DNA of 64,000 nucleotides from Soehngenia longivitae. Lineage in GTDB: Bacteria > Bacillota > Clostridia > Tissierellales > Tissierellaceae. This document shows positions 38,443-46,126 of the stretch, one piece after another. The position numbers and the translations under genes are program-made. The stretch spans positions 174,501 to 238,500 of the forward strand of contig NZ_SRIB01000001.1 in the NCBI RefSeq assembly GCF_004684055.1. Reading direction: 5' to 3'. Position 1 is the stretch's first letter. Every line of letters begins with the position of its first letter. The notes below the pieces were generated by a model. That model saw only the letters and a program-made list of their open reading frames with translations. It was not told the origin of the DNA and searched no databases.

Positions 38443-38676
38443 ATGGAAATTAAAATATTGGGTTCAGGGTGTAAAAAATGCAATGAATTAGAAGAAAATA
38501 CAAAAAAGGCATTGGAAGAAATGGGTTTGGTTGCAGAAGTAATTAAAGTTACTGATTTTAAGGAAATTGCGAAATATGGGGTCATGACAACTCCGGCATT
38601 AGTTATTGATGAAAAAGTAATTTCTAAAGGGAAAGTGTTAAAAAAAGAAGAAATAAAAGAAATGCTCTCCAAATGA
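38443..38676 (+). CDS. Small thioredoxin-like redox protein
   Basis: A 77-aa thioredoxin-fold protein of the small redox-active disulfide (TM0996/MTH895) family. The active-site pair is Cys10 and Cys13 in GSGCKKCNEL, and the cis-proline loop is MTTPALVIDEK. It follows the ArsP-like permease by 11 bases with a GGGGAGG site, so the two are cotranscribed. A function in reducing or delivering the permease substrate is inferred from context. Confidence 0.9.
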   Translation: MEIKILGSGCKKCNELEENTKKALEEMGLVAEVIKVTDFKEIAKYGVMTTPALVIDEKVISKGKVLKKEEIKEMLSK

Positions 38677-38794
38677 TTGAAAAAATGACTTAAAAATAAA
38701 AATTATCGATGGAAACAATAAAAGATATAAAACATCAACAAAAATATATTTGGATTTATGTTAAATTTACACAAAGTAGCTTATTAAATAAATC

Positions 38795-38823
38795 TTGAAA
38801 ACGCTTTGGTATTTAGATATAAT
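38795..38823 (+). promoter_or_regulatory. Promoter of the nucleoside importer operon
   Basis: TTGAAA (38795-38800) and TATAAT (38818-38823) with a 17-base spacer. TGAAAACGCTTTGG (38796-38809) overlaps the -35 box and matches most of the cre consensus, so catabolite control is possible. Confidence 0.75.
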
Positions 38824-38867
38824 AAAGCTAAGACGTCACTATCTAAATATTAAGGGGGAATAGACCA

Positions 38868-40007
38868 ATGAAGAAATTTTTAGTAATTGCAATGTCAATG
38901 GTATTGTTAATTGCTAGCTTAGCTGGATGTAGTTCAGGTGGAAGCGAAGGTGCTGAAATTGCATTAATTACAGATAAAGGGAATATTGATGACAAGTCAT
39001 TTAACCAAGGTTCTTGGGAAGGTGTAAAAGCTTTTGCCGAAGCTAACAATATTTCACATACTTACATCAAACCTGAAGAAGCATCCGATGCTGGCTATTT
39101 AGCAGCAATTGATCTTGCAGTTCAAGGTGGAGCGAAAGTTATAGTAACTCCAGGATTCTTGTTTGAAGTTCCTGTTTATCAAGCACAAGACAAATATCCA
39201 GAAGTTAAATTTATATTACTTGATGGTGCACCACACAATGCAGATTATACAGACTTTAAAACTAATTCAAATGTTGCAAGTATAATGTATGCTGAAGAGC
39301 AATCAGGCTTCTTAGCAGGTTATGCAGCAGTTATGGATGGAATGACAAAATTAGGATTCATGGGTGGTATGGCAGTACCTGCAGTTCAAGCTTTTGGATA
39401 TGGATTCCTACAAGGCGCTGAATATGCTGCTAATGAATTGGGATTACCAGACGGTTCAGTTGAAGTTACTTATCACTACACCGGTAATTTCGAAGAAAAT
39501 GATACTAACAAAGCTACTGCAAAGACAATGTATCAAGAAGGTGTAGAGGTTATATTTGCTTGTGGTGGTTCTGTAGGTAAGAGTGTAATGTCTGCAGCAC
39601 AAGAAGCAGGCGCAAAAGTTATAGGTGTTGACGTTGATCAAAGATATGATAGTGAAACAGTTATTACATCAGCTACAAAAGGTTTAGCTGCATCAGTACA
39701 AAGTGTACTTGAAGCAATCTACAAAACTGATAGTTGGGAAAATTATGCAGGTAAGACAACAGTATTTAATGCTGCAAATGACGGTGTTGGTCTTCCAACA
39801 ACTGTAATTGGTGATGAAAATGCTGATGCATTTGACAGATTTGAGAAATTTACAAAAGAACAATATGATGCTATATTTGCACAATTAAAGAATAATGAAA
39901 TTGAAATTATTCGTACGATTGAGGTAGCAGATCCAACAGGATATGCGACAGCAGAAGAATTAACTCAAGGTTTAGGATTAGTAAAAGTTGTTGTAACAAC
40001 AAGATAA
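38868..40007 (+). CDS. BMP-family nucleoside-binding lipoprotein
   Basis: Extracellular substrate-binding subunit of a Bmp/Nup-type ABC importer. The 379-aa protein has a lipoprotein signal with lipobox SLAGC and Cys21. Family blocks are IALITDKGNIDDKSFNQGSWEG, VIVTPGFLFE, YAEEQSGFLAGYAA, KLGFMGGMAVPAVQAFGYGFLQG and GVDVDQRYDSE. Purine nucleosides are the usual ligand. It is followed by a hairpin that should make it more abundant than the downstream ATPase and permeases, a normal strategy for binding proteins. Confidence 0.93.
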   Translation: MKKFLVIAMSMVLLIASLAGCSSGGSEGAEIALITDKGNIDDKSFNQGSWEGVKAFAEANNISHTYIKPEEASDAGYLAAIDLAVQGGAKVIVTPGFLFEVPVYQAQDKYPEVKFILLDGAPHNADYTDFKTNSNVASIMYAEEQSGFLAGYAAVMDGMTKLGFMGGMAVPAVQAFGYGFLQGAEYAANELGLPDGSVEVTYHYTGNFEENDTNKATAKTMYQEGVEVIFACGGSVGKSVMSAAQEAGAKVIGVDVDQRYDSETVITSATKGLAASVQSVLEAIYKTDSWENYAGKTTVFNAANDGVGLPTTVIGDENADAFDRFEKFTKEQYDAIFAQLKNNEIEIIRTIEVADPTGYATAEELTQGLGLVKVVVTTR

Positions 40008-40051
40008 TACTTAATCGTTTAGATTTACGTTTAGACTTCAATTGTAAGAAA

Positions 40052-40082
40052 AGGGGAAGGCGAAAGTTTTCCCCTGTTTTTT
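40052..40082 (+). terminator. Intra-operon attenuating terminator
   Basis: Stem AGGGGAA and TTCCCCT around a 10-base loop, followed by GTTTTTT. It lies between the binding-protein gene and the ATPase gene and probably limits readthrough. Confidence 0.8.
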
Positions 40083-40117
40083 CTAATAGAAAAAATAAAA
40101 ATAACTTAATATTTGAG

Positions 40118-40161
40118 AGTGCCCCGATAATTAAAGATTATCGTCTAAGTAATTTGGCACT
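40118..40161 (+). other. Structured intergenic element of unknown class before the importer ATPase gene
   Basis: Two nested perfect helices are visible. The outer one is AGTGCC (40118-40123) with GGCACT (40156-40161). The inner one is CGATAAT (40125-40131) with ATTATCG (40137-40143), loop TAAAG. Between them lies an unpaired TCTAAGTAATTT tract. No T-run follows. It could be a stabilising leader, a processing site or a regulatory RNA; I do not recognise it as a known riboswitch class. Confidence 0.45.
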
Positions 40162-40205
40162 ATTTGTCGTTAGAAAAAATATGAATTGCGTAAAGGGTGA
40201 AAGAT

Positions 40206-41759
40206 GTGGAAAATGAAAACTATATAATAGAAATGCTCAATATCACTAAAGAATTTCCTGGAATAGTCGCTAATGATAATATCACCCTAAGACTTAGAAA
40301 AGGAGAGATACACGCACTGTTGGGTGAAAATGGAGCTGGTAAATCAACTTTGATGAGTGTTTTATTTGGACTTTATCAACCAGAAAAAGGCGAAATCAGG
40401 AAAAATGGGAAAGTAGTAAAAATCAACAATCCGAATGATGCAAACGATTTAGGAATTGGAATGGTTCACCAACATTTTAGATTAGTTGAGGTTTTTACAG
40501 TTCTAGAAAATATTATACTTGGAGTAGAACCCACAAAGAATGGATTTTTAGATATGGATGAAGCTAGAGAGAAAGTAGTAGATTTAAGTGAAAGATACGG
40601 ACTTAAAGTTGATCCAGACGCAGTCATAGAAGACATATCTGTTGGTATGCAACAAAGAGTAGAGATACTAAAGATGCTTTATCGAGATAATGAGATATTA
40701 ATATTTGATGAGCCAACTGCTGTTTTGACACCTCAAGAAATAGCTGAATTATTGCAAATAATGAGAGATTTAGCAAAAGAAGGAAAATCTATATTATTCA
40801 TATCGCACAAATTGAATGAAATAATGGAAGTAGCGGATAGATGCACCGTACTTAGAAAAGGAAAGTGCATGGGAACAGTTGAGATAAAAGACACTACTAA
40901 AGAAGAATTATCAAGAATGATGGTAGGTAGAGAAGTTTCACTTAAAGTCGATAAAAAAGAAAGCCAACCAGGAGAGGTTGTACTTTCTATTAGAAATATG
41001 ACAGTTCCTTCAAAGATTCACAGAAATAATGCTGTAAAAGATGTTTCTTTTGATGTAAGAAGAGGAGAGATTGTGTGTATCGCAGGTATTGATGGGAACG
41101 GGCAGACTGAATTAGTTCAAGCTTTGACTGGGCTTGAAAAAATGACATCAGGGAGTATCAATTTATGTGGTAAAGACATATCGAAAGCCTCAATAAGAGA
41201 AAGGTCTGTAGTAGGTATTAGCCACATACCAGAAGATAGACAAAAATATGGGCTTGTGTTGGATTATACTTTGGAAGAAAATCTAGTATTGCAAAGATAT
41301 TGGCAACCTCAATTTCAAAACAAAGGGTTTATAAAATTTGATGAAGTTAGAAAATATGCTTTAAGATTAATCGATAAATTCGATATTAGAAGTGGACAAG
41401 GACCAATCACAGTTGTAAGAAGTATGTCTGGTGGTAACCAACAAAAAGCGATTATTGCTAGGGAAATGGACAAGGATCATGAATTATTAGTTGCAGTTCA
41501 GCCTACTAGAGGCCTAGATGTTGGAGCTATAGAATACATTCATAGAATGCTAGTAGAAGGCAGAGACAGTGGGAAAGCTGTACTTTTAGTTTCATTGGAA
41601 TTAGATGAAGTTCTAAATGTTAGTGACAGAATACTTGTAATGTATGAAGGCGAGATAGTAGGAGAGTTAGACCCTAAAGAAACAACTGATGAGGAATTGG
41701 GATTGTACATGTCAGGTGCAAAAAGAGACAATGTAAAGGAGATTTACAATGCAGGATAA
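40206..41759 (+). CDS. Nucleoside ABC importer ATP-binding subunit (NupO-like)
   Basis: Double-domain ATPase of about 517 aa, of the sugar/nucleoside type. Domain 1 has LLGENGAGKSTLM near residue 42, the VGMQQRVEILK signature and LIFDEPTAVLTPQE. Domain 2 has the degenerate P-loop GIDGNGQTELVQ, RSMSGGNQQKAIIAREM, and lacks the catalytic Glu after Walker B (VAVQPTRGLD), as is usual for this type. The GTG at 40206 follows AGGGTGA; the GTG at 40197 lies within that site. It overlaps the permease gene by 11 bases. Confidence 0.93.
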   Translation: MENENYIIEMLNITKEFPGIVANDNITLRLRKGEIHALLGENGAGKSTLMSVLFGLYQPEKGEIRKNGKVVKINNPNDANDLGIGMVHQHFRLVEVFTVLENIILGVEPTKNGFLDMDEAREKVVDLSERYGLKVDPDAVIEDISVGMQQRVEILKMLYRDNEILIFDEPTAVLTPQEIAELLQIMRDLAKEGKSILFISHKLNEIMEVADRCTVLRKGKCMGTVEIKDTTKEELSRMMVGREVSLKVDKKESQPGEVVLSIRNMTVPSKIHRNNAVKDVSFDVRRGEIVCIAGIDGNGQTELVQALTGLEKMTSGSINLCGKDISKASIRERSVVGISHIPEDRQKYGLVLDYTLEENLVLQRYWQPQFQNKGFIKFDEVRKYALRLIDKFDIRSGQGPITVVRSMSGGNQQKAIIAREMDKDHELLVAVQPTRGLDVGAIEYIHRMLVEGRDSGKAVLLVSLELDEVLNVSDRILVMYEGEIVGELDPKETTDEELGLYMSGAKRDNVKEIYNAG

Positions 41760-42930
41760 AAATGATATGAATTCAAAAACAAAAGAAAAGAAAAAGATCA
41801 ATGAAATTAAAGGGTTTTCATCATTTACTTCTGCTTTGATGGCTATTGTTATTGGGTTATTGTTTGGATTTATTGTAATGCTTTTAGCAAATCCAAACAA
41901 CGCAGTAGCTGGATTTAGATATGTCCTTTTAGGTGGATTAAGCAGATTTGGAAATGTTTTATATTTTGCAACTCCAATTTTAATGACAGGTTTATCTGTA
42001 GCGTTTGCATTTAAAATGGGCTTATTTAATATCGGAGCGTCAGGGCAGTATACCATGGGAATGTTCTTTGCTTTATATGTTGCATTCATGTTTAATTTAC
42101 CTCCGAGTATACATTGGATAGTAGCTATACTTGCAGGGATGGTTGGCGGTATGCTGTGGGGATTTATTCCTGGAATATTTAAATCTTTACTAAATGTCAA
42201 CGAAGTAATTACTTCTATTATGACTAACTACATTGGGATGTATTTAGTGGATATGTTAATTAGAAGTAATGAAGTTATGTATATACCTTCAATGACAAGG
42301 ACAAATTATATACCTCAACATGTTCAAATCAGATCATTAGGTATAGCAGGCTCAAATGTAAATTTTGGAGTCATATTTGCAATCTTAATTGCGATAGTTT
42401 TATATATAATTTTACAAAAAACTACATTTGGGTATGAACTAAAAGCAACTGGATATAATAAACATGCAGCTGAATATGCAGGTATGAATGGAAAAAGAAA
42501 TATAATTTTAACAATGGTAATAGCAGGAGCTTTGTCAGGATTAGGAGGAGCTTTTGCTATATTAGCACCATCAGAAATAGCAGGTAGCAGTATGACTTAT
42601 GAACCAATAAATGTAATTGCTGTAAATGGTTTTAATGGAATTGCAGTAGCACTACTTGGGAATTCTCATCCTATTGGAACTATATTTTCTGCACTATTTA
42701 TATCATATATTCAAAGAGGTGGAACACTAGCTAGTTTAGTAGGATATAAACCTGAGATAATTGATTTAGTAATTTCGGTAATCATTTACTTCTCAGCATT
42801 TGCTGCTATAATGAGTTCTGCATTAGGTGGATTTTTTACAAGAAGAAACAAAAAAGAAAAAGACAAATCTGATACTCAGCCAGTTGAGGATATTGAACAT
42901 GATATTATTAATAAGGAGGCAGAAAAATGA
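41749..42930 (+). CDS. Nucleoside ABC importer permease subunit (NupP-like)
   Basis: A 393-aa permease of the BPD_transp_2 type with about ten hydrophobic helices. It has an N-terminal cytosolic tail rich in Lys, the ATPFILTGLSVAFAFKMGLFNIGASGQY-like region (here ATPILMTGLSVAFAFK..., about residues 75-105) and NVNEVITSIMTNYIGMYLV. The C-terminal tail is acidic and charged. Start and stop overlap both neighbours, so the three membrane components are translationally coupled. Confidence 0.93.
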   Translation: MQDKNDMNSKTKEKKKINEIKGFSSFTSALMAIVIGLLFGFIVMLLANPNNAVAGFRYVLLGGLSRFGNVLYFATPILMTGLSVAFAFKMGLFNIGASGQYTMGMFFALYVAFMFNLPPSIHWIVAILAGMVGGMLWGFIPGIFKSLLNVNEVITSIMTNYIGMYLVDMLIRSNEVMYIPSMTRTNYIPQHVQIRSLGIAGSNVNFGVIFAILIAIVLYIILQKTTFGYELKATGYNKHAAEYAGMNGKRNIILTMVIAGALSGLGGAFAILAPSEIAGSSMTYEPINVIAVNGFNGIAVALLGNSHPIGTIFSALFISYIQRGGTLASLVGYKPEIIDLVISVIIYFSAFAAIMSSALGGFFTRRNKKEKDKSDTQPVEDIEHDIINKEAEK

Positions 42931-43892
42931 ATACAATCTACTATCTAGTTCAAAATATGCTTCCTGTATCTATACCACTTTTATTAGTTGCGCTAGGCGG
43001 TATGTTTACTGAAAGAAGTGGGGTAATAAATATAGGGCTTGAAGGTACGATGCTAGCAGGGGCTTTTGCAGGAGCGCTATTTGCTTATAACATACAAGGC
43101 TCGGGACTACCTCCATATATGGTACTATTGATTTGTATGATAGTGGCAGCTGTTGCAGGAGCTGTATTTGCTCAATTACTTTCATTTGCTGCAGTAACAA
43201 TGAAAGCAAATCAAGTAATAGTAGGTACGGCAATGAACATGATGATGCCAGCAATGATACTATTGATTTCAAAGATGTTTTTTAATAGTGATGGGATTAC
43301 TACAAATGTTAGGTATTTTATCAGAGAAGTTCCTGTTTTGAGCAATATACCAGTTATAGGTGATTTATTTTTCAAAAACACCTATTTAACAGTATTAATA
43401 GGATTTTTGATACTAATTATATCGACGCTAGTTTTGTATAAAACTAAATTTGGGCTAAGACTTAGAGCCTGCGGAGAGCATCCACATGCAGCGGATTCAG
43501 TGGGTATAAATGTATCTAAAATGAGATATATTGGCGTTACTATTTCCGGGATATTAGGAGGAATAGGAGGATATTTTTACTCAGTGGGAATAACTGATGG
43601 AAATATAAATGGTCATAATGGGGTAGCAGGATTTGGATTTTTAGCGTTAGCAGTAATGATATTTGGACAATGGCAGCCAATTAAAATCATGTTTGCAGCT
43701 TTGTTCTTTGCATTCTTAAGGACACTAGCTTACTCTATACCTTTGATTCCTTTCTTAGATAATTTAAATATACCAACTGATTATTATAAAATGATGCCAT
43801 ACGTTGCAACAATTATAGTATTAGCTCTAACATCAAAGAATTCACGAGCACCAAAAGCGGAAGGAATACCATTTGACAAAGCTCAAAGATAG
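42927..43892 (+). CDS. Nucleoside ABC importer permease subunit (NupQ-like)
   Basis: Second permease, 321 aa, with about eight to nine helices. The family stretch is LVALGGMFTERSGVINIGLEGTM (residues about 18-40), followed by KANQVIVGTAMNMM and the EAA-like FGLRLRACGEHPHAADSVGI. It overlaps the previous gene by four bases (ATGA). It ends the importer operon and is followed by a perfect palindrome. Together with the binding protein and ATPase it should bring purine nucleosides into the cell, upstream of the purine synthesis operon. Confidence 0.93.
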   Translation: MNTIYYLVQNMLPVSIPLLLVALGGMFTERSGVINIGLEGTMLAGAFAGALFAYNIQGSGLPPYMVLLICMIVAAVAGAVFAQLLSFAAVTMKANQVIVGTAMNMMMPAMILLISKMFFNSDGITTNVRYFIREVPVLSNIPVIGDLFFKNTYLTVLIGFLILIISTLVLYKTKFGLRLRACGEHPHAADSVGINVSKMRYIGVTISGILGGIGGYFYSVGITDGNINGHNGVAGFGFLALAVMIFGQWQPIKIMFAALFFAFLRTLAYSIPLIPFLDNLNIPTDYYKMMPYVATIIVLALTSKNSRAPKAEGIPFDKAQR

Positions 43893-43929
43893 TAAAACAC
43901 CTAAGCGATATCGCTTAGGTGTTTTACTT
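43892..43929. terminator. 38-base perfect palindrome, bidirectional terminator
   Basis: Arms AGTAAAACACCTAAGCGAT and ATCGCTTAGGTGTTTTACT meet with no unpaired centre, so the RNA stem would have a tight loop. It separates two convergent transcripts. Confidence 0.85.
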
Positions 43930-44904
43930 CTATAGATATTCTGCTCTGTTAAATACACCCTTTATTTTATTCCCATTTAAAAATTCAAGGATATTTTTTA
44001 CTGCAAATTCTGTAGCTTTTAGCATAGAACCTGGTACCATGCCTGAGTTGTGAGGAGATCCTATGACGTTAGGTAATTCTACAAAAGGATAATCAACTTT
44101 GAACTCCCCATGTCTAAAAGGCTCAATCCACCAAGCGTCAATACCAGCTTTGAATTTAGGATGGCTTAAAAGGTGATCATATAAATCTTTCTGATCTATA
44201 ATTTCGCCACGAGCTACATTTACTAATATTGCATCATCTTTCATATTATTTAATTCAGTTTTCCCAATCATACCTTTAGTTTTTTGAGTAAGAGGAATAG
44301 TGATAAATATAAAATCAGCATTACTCAATACATAATTTAAATCCTCAACAGTACCCGCAAAAAAAACATTTAAATCAGTTTTTCCGCTAGTATTAATTGC
44401 ATAAATTTTTGGCTCGAATGGTTGAAGAAGTTTGTATATTTCCTTGCCAATACCACCAAATCCAATAATGGCGAAATTCGCTCCATGAACAAGTTTACCT
44501 TGGCTTGATTGATCGAATACTCCTTCTTTTATTTTTTGATGATTCACAAATAAGTTTTTAGATAGCGATAACGCCATTGCCAGTGCATGTTCTGCCATTG
44601 CCTGTGCATATGCACCAACATTTCCAGCGACTATAAGGCTATTGGGAAAAAATTCAAATGGCAAGTGATCGCCGCCTGCTGACAAAAGTTGCATCAATTT
44701 AACATTTTCGAAGTATTTGTATTCTTCATCATCAAATTCTCGAATTGGATTCCAAGAAAATATTATATCTGCTTTTTCTATAGCTTCTGTTCTATTTGTG
44801 TCACTTTCCAAATAATAAATATTTGCTTTTTCCGACAATTCATTCTCTATTATTTCTCTTTGCTTAGAGTTTGGATTAAAACTAACTAATATATTTTGCT
44901 TCAA
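43930..44904 (-). CDS. D-2-hydroxyacid dehydrogenase family protein
   Basis: NAD-dependent oxidoreductase of the D-isomer 2-hydroxyacid dehydrogenase family, about 324 aa. The NAD motif is GFGGIGKEIYKLL (about residues 143-155). Other marks are LMQLLSAGGDHLP, VNVARGEIIDQKDLY with the substrate Arg, GIDAWWIEP with Glu, and SPHNSGMV with the catalytic His. I choose the TTG at 44904, with GAAAGGT 9 bases upstream; an ATG at 44925 is possible but would put the site inside the gene. The frame stays open much further upstream only because it runs through the antisense of the purC riboswitch. The substrate is unknown. Confidence 0.85.
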   Translation of the reverse strand: MKQNILVSFNPNSKQREIIENELSEKANIYYLESDTNRTEAIEKADIIFSWNPIREFDDEEYKYFENVKLMQLLSAGGDHLPFEFFPNSLIVAGNVGAYAQAMAEHALAMALSLSKNLFVNHQKIKEGVFDQSSQGKLVHGANFAIIGFGGIGKEIYKLLQPFEPKIYAINTSGKTDLNVFFAGTVEDLNYVLSNADFIFITIPLTQKTKGMIGKTELNNMKDDAILVNVARGEIIDQKDLYDHLLSHPKFKAGIDAWWIEPFRHGEFKVDYPFVELPNVIGSPHNSGMVPGSMLKATEFAVKNILEFLNGNKIKGVFNRAEYL

Positions 44905-44983
44905 ATTAACACGACCTTTCTTCATTATTATTGTATAGATACCCTTCAATATAATTAAATTAAACAAAAAATTTACTATACCA

Positions 44984-45012
44984 TTGACACCTATAAGAAA
45001 AACTGGTACACT
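44984..45012 (+). promoter_or_regulatory. Promoter of the purine operon
   Basis: TTGACA (44984-44989) and TACACT (45007-45012) with a 17-base spacer. The predicted start near 45019 leaves a leader of about 235 bases, filled by a guanine aptamer, a PRPP-type aptamer and a terminator. Confidence 0.8.
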
Positions 45013-45033
45013 CAATTTGAAATAAGAAATATA

Positions 45034-45102
45034 GCTCATATAAATCCCATAATAAGGTTGGGATGTTTCTACGAAATGACCGATAATCATTTGTCTATGA
45101 GC
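45034..45102 (+). ncRNA. Guanine riboswitch aptamer (purine class)
   Basis: Purine-aptamer architecture is complete. P1 pairs GCTCATA (45034-45040) with TATGAGC (45096-45102). P2 is ATCCC with GGGAT. The conserved GTTTCTAC junction is present, and P3 is AAATGA with TCATTT. The loops contain the GG and CC needed for the P2-P3 kissing contact. The specificity base immediately before the junction TA is C at 45095, equivalent to C74, which selects guanine over adenine. It abuts the PRPP-type aptamer and has no terminator of its own. Confidence 0.9.
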
Positions 45103-45183
45103 GAAAGTGTACCTAGGGATCTTTTTTAGAGACCAAGCGGTACAGATGTCTTTAGACATTACACCGGAGGGATAAAAGCCCAG
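45103..45183 (+). ncRNA. ykkC-family (PRPP-type) riboswitch upstream of purC
   Basis: Contains the conserved ykkC-class blocks GTGTACCTAGGGATC, GACCAAGCGGTACA, a variable hairpin (ATGTC/GACAT), ACACCGGAGGG and ATAAAAGCCC. Purine synthesis genes downstream point to the PRPP-sensing subtype rather than guanidine or ppGpp. The 3' AAAGCCC is shared with the left arm of the following terminator, so ligand binding should prevent termination (an ON switch). Its partner guanine aptamer lies directly upstream. Ligand identity is inferred from context and the known tandem arrangement. Confidence 0.92.
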
Positions 45184-45229
45184 GCGGGTAGGTTTCGCAT
45201 ATGACCTACCCACCTGGGCTATATTTTTT
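45177..45229 (+). terminator. Riboswitch-controlled terminator before purC
   Basis: Left arm AGCCCAGG-C-GGGTAGGT and right arm ACCTACCC-A-CCTGGGCT with a single C/A mismatch and a 10-base loop, followed by ATATTTTTT. It overlaps the 3' edge of the PRPP-type aptamer. Confidence 0.93.
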
Positions 45230-45253
45230 ACTAATATTTTAAGGAGGTCTTTT

Positions 45254-45958
45254 ATGGTTAATTTAAGAAATGCTGATTTAGTGTACTCCGGTAAAACAAA
45301 AGATGTCTACAAATTAGAGAACGGAAATTATATTCTAAAATTCAAAGATGATGTAACAGGAGAAGACGGTGTATTCGATCCAGGAGCAAATAAAGTTGGG
45401 CTTACTATTGAAGGGGCAGGCAAGTCCGGGCTTAAGTTAAGCACTTACTTTTTTGAACTTTTCAATAAAAAAGGAATACCCACACATTTTATCTCATCGG
45501 ATATTGACAGTAACACTATGACAGTTTTACCTGCTCAACTGTTCGGGAAAGGTGTAGAGGTAATAGTTAGATATAGAGCAGTGGGAAGCTTTTATAAAAG
45601 ATATGCATTATATGTTGAAGAAGGGGCTAAGATAGGGCCATATGTCGAATTCACTTTAAAAGATGATTTGAGAGACGACCCTCTAATAACTGAGGATGCT
45701 CTCCTCATATTAAACATTATGAACAAAGAAGAGTTAAGTAAAGTGAAAGCCATGGCTATTGAAATAGCAGAAATTGTAAAAGAAGAATTATCCAAAAAAG
45801 GCATAGAACTATATGACATAAAATTTGAATTTGGGAGAATAACAATAGAAAATCACATCGGATTGATTGATGAGGTATCCGGTGGAAATATGAGAGCATA
45901 TAAGGGCGATAAATATATCGATCCATTGACGCTTGAAAAGATAATGTTGAGTAAATAA
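45254..45958 (+). CDS. purC: SAICAR synthetase (PurC)
   Basis: Converts CAIR plus aspartate and ATP to SAICAR in de novo purine synthesis. The 234-aa length is typical. Marks are the N-terminal VYSGKTKDVYKLE phosphate loop, VEVIVRYRAVGSFYKRYA (about residues 100-117), DPLITEDALL and the C-terminal IDEVSGGNMRAYKGD. The start follows AAGGAGG. It is the first gene of the purine operon and directly follows the tandem guanine/PRPP riboswitch terminator. Confidence 0.97.
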   Translation: MVNLRNADLVYSGKTKDVYKLENGNYILKFKDDVTGEDGVFDPGANKVGLTIEGAGKSGLKLSTYFFELFNKKGIPTHFISSDIDSNTMTVLPAQLFGKGVEVIVRYRAVGSFYKRYALYVEEGAKIGPYVEFTLKDDLRDDPLITEDALLILNIMNKEELSKVKAMAIEIAEIVKEELSKKGIELYDIKFEFGRITIENHIGLIDEVSGGNMRAYKGDKYIDPLTLEKIMLSK

Positions 45959-45980
45959 TAGAAATTATATTGATATTTAT

Positions 45981-46064
45981 GCACCGAAAGTGTACCTAGG
46001 GATCTTTTTTTAGAGACCAAGCGGTACAGATGCCATATGGCATTACACCGAAGGGAGAAAAGCC
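45981..46064 (+). ncRNA. Second ykkC-family (PRPP-type) riboswitch, upstream of purL
   Basis: Near-identical to the purC element: GTGTACCTAGGGATC, GACCAAGCGGTACA, ACACCGAAGGG and AAAAGCCC recur in order. The variable hairpin is ATGCC/GGCAT here against ATGTC/GACAT in the first copy, a compensatory T-A to C-G change that supports the RNA helix. No guanine aptamer precedes it. It lies in the 168-base gap between purC and purL. Confidence 0.9.
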
Positions 46065-46104
46065 CAGGCGGGTAGGTTTCGCAGATGACCTACCCGCCTG
46101 GGCT
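46061..46104 (+). terminator. Expression-platform hairpin before purL
   Basis: A perfect 17-bp stem, AGCCCAGGCGGGTAGGT and ACCTACCCGCCTGGGCT, overlaps the aptamer's AAGCCC. Unlike the purC copy it is followed by TAAAATTTTAGGAGG, with no good T-tract. Termination may be weak, and the hairpin ends about 10 bases before the ribosome-binding site. Confidence 0.7.
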
Positions 46105-46126
46105 TAAAATTTTAGGAGGTTAAAAA

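Noticed and set aside
45034-45102. Adenine specificity for the purine aptamer
   Set aside because: The base before the P1 junction TA is C (45095), which pairs with guanine; the preceding T is at the neighbouring position.
44905-45213. N-terminal extension of the 2-hydroxyacid dehydrogenase frame up to 45213
   Set aside because: The extension is the antisense of the guanine and PRPP aptamers and the terminator. It has no ribosome-binding site at its start, and the enzyme family begins near the TTG at 44904.
45103-46104. Duplicated block before purC and purL read as a mobile or repetitive element
   Set aside because: The copies share only conserved aptamer and hairpin segments, with compensatory changes in stems, and each precedes a purine gene; this is a riboswitch pair, not a transposon.
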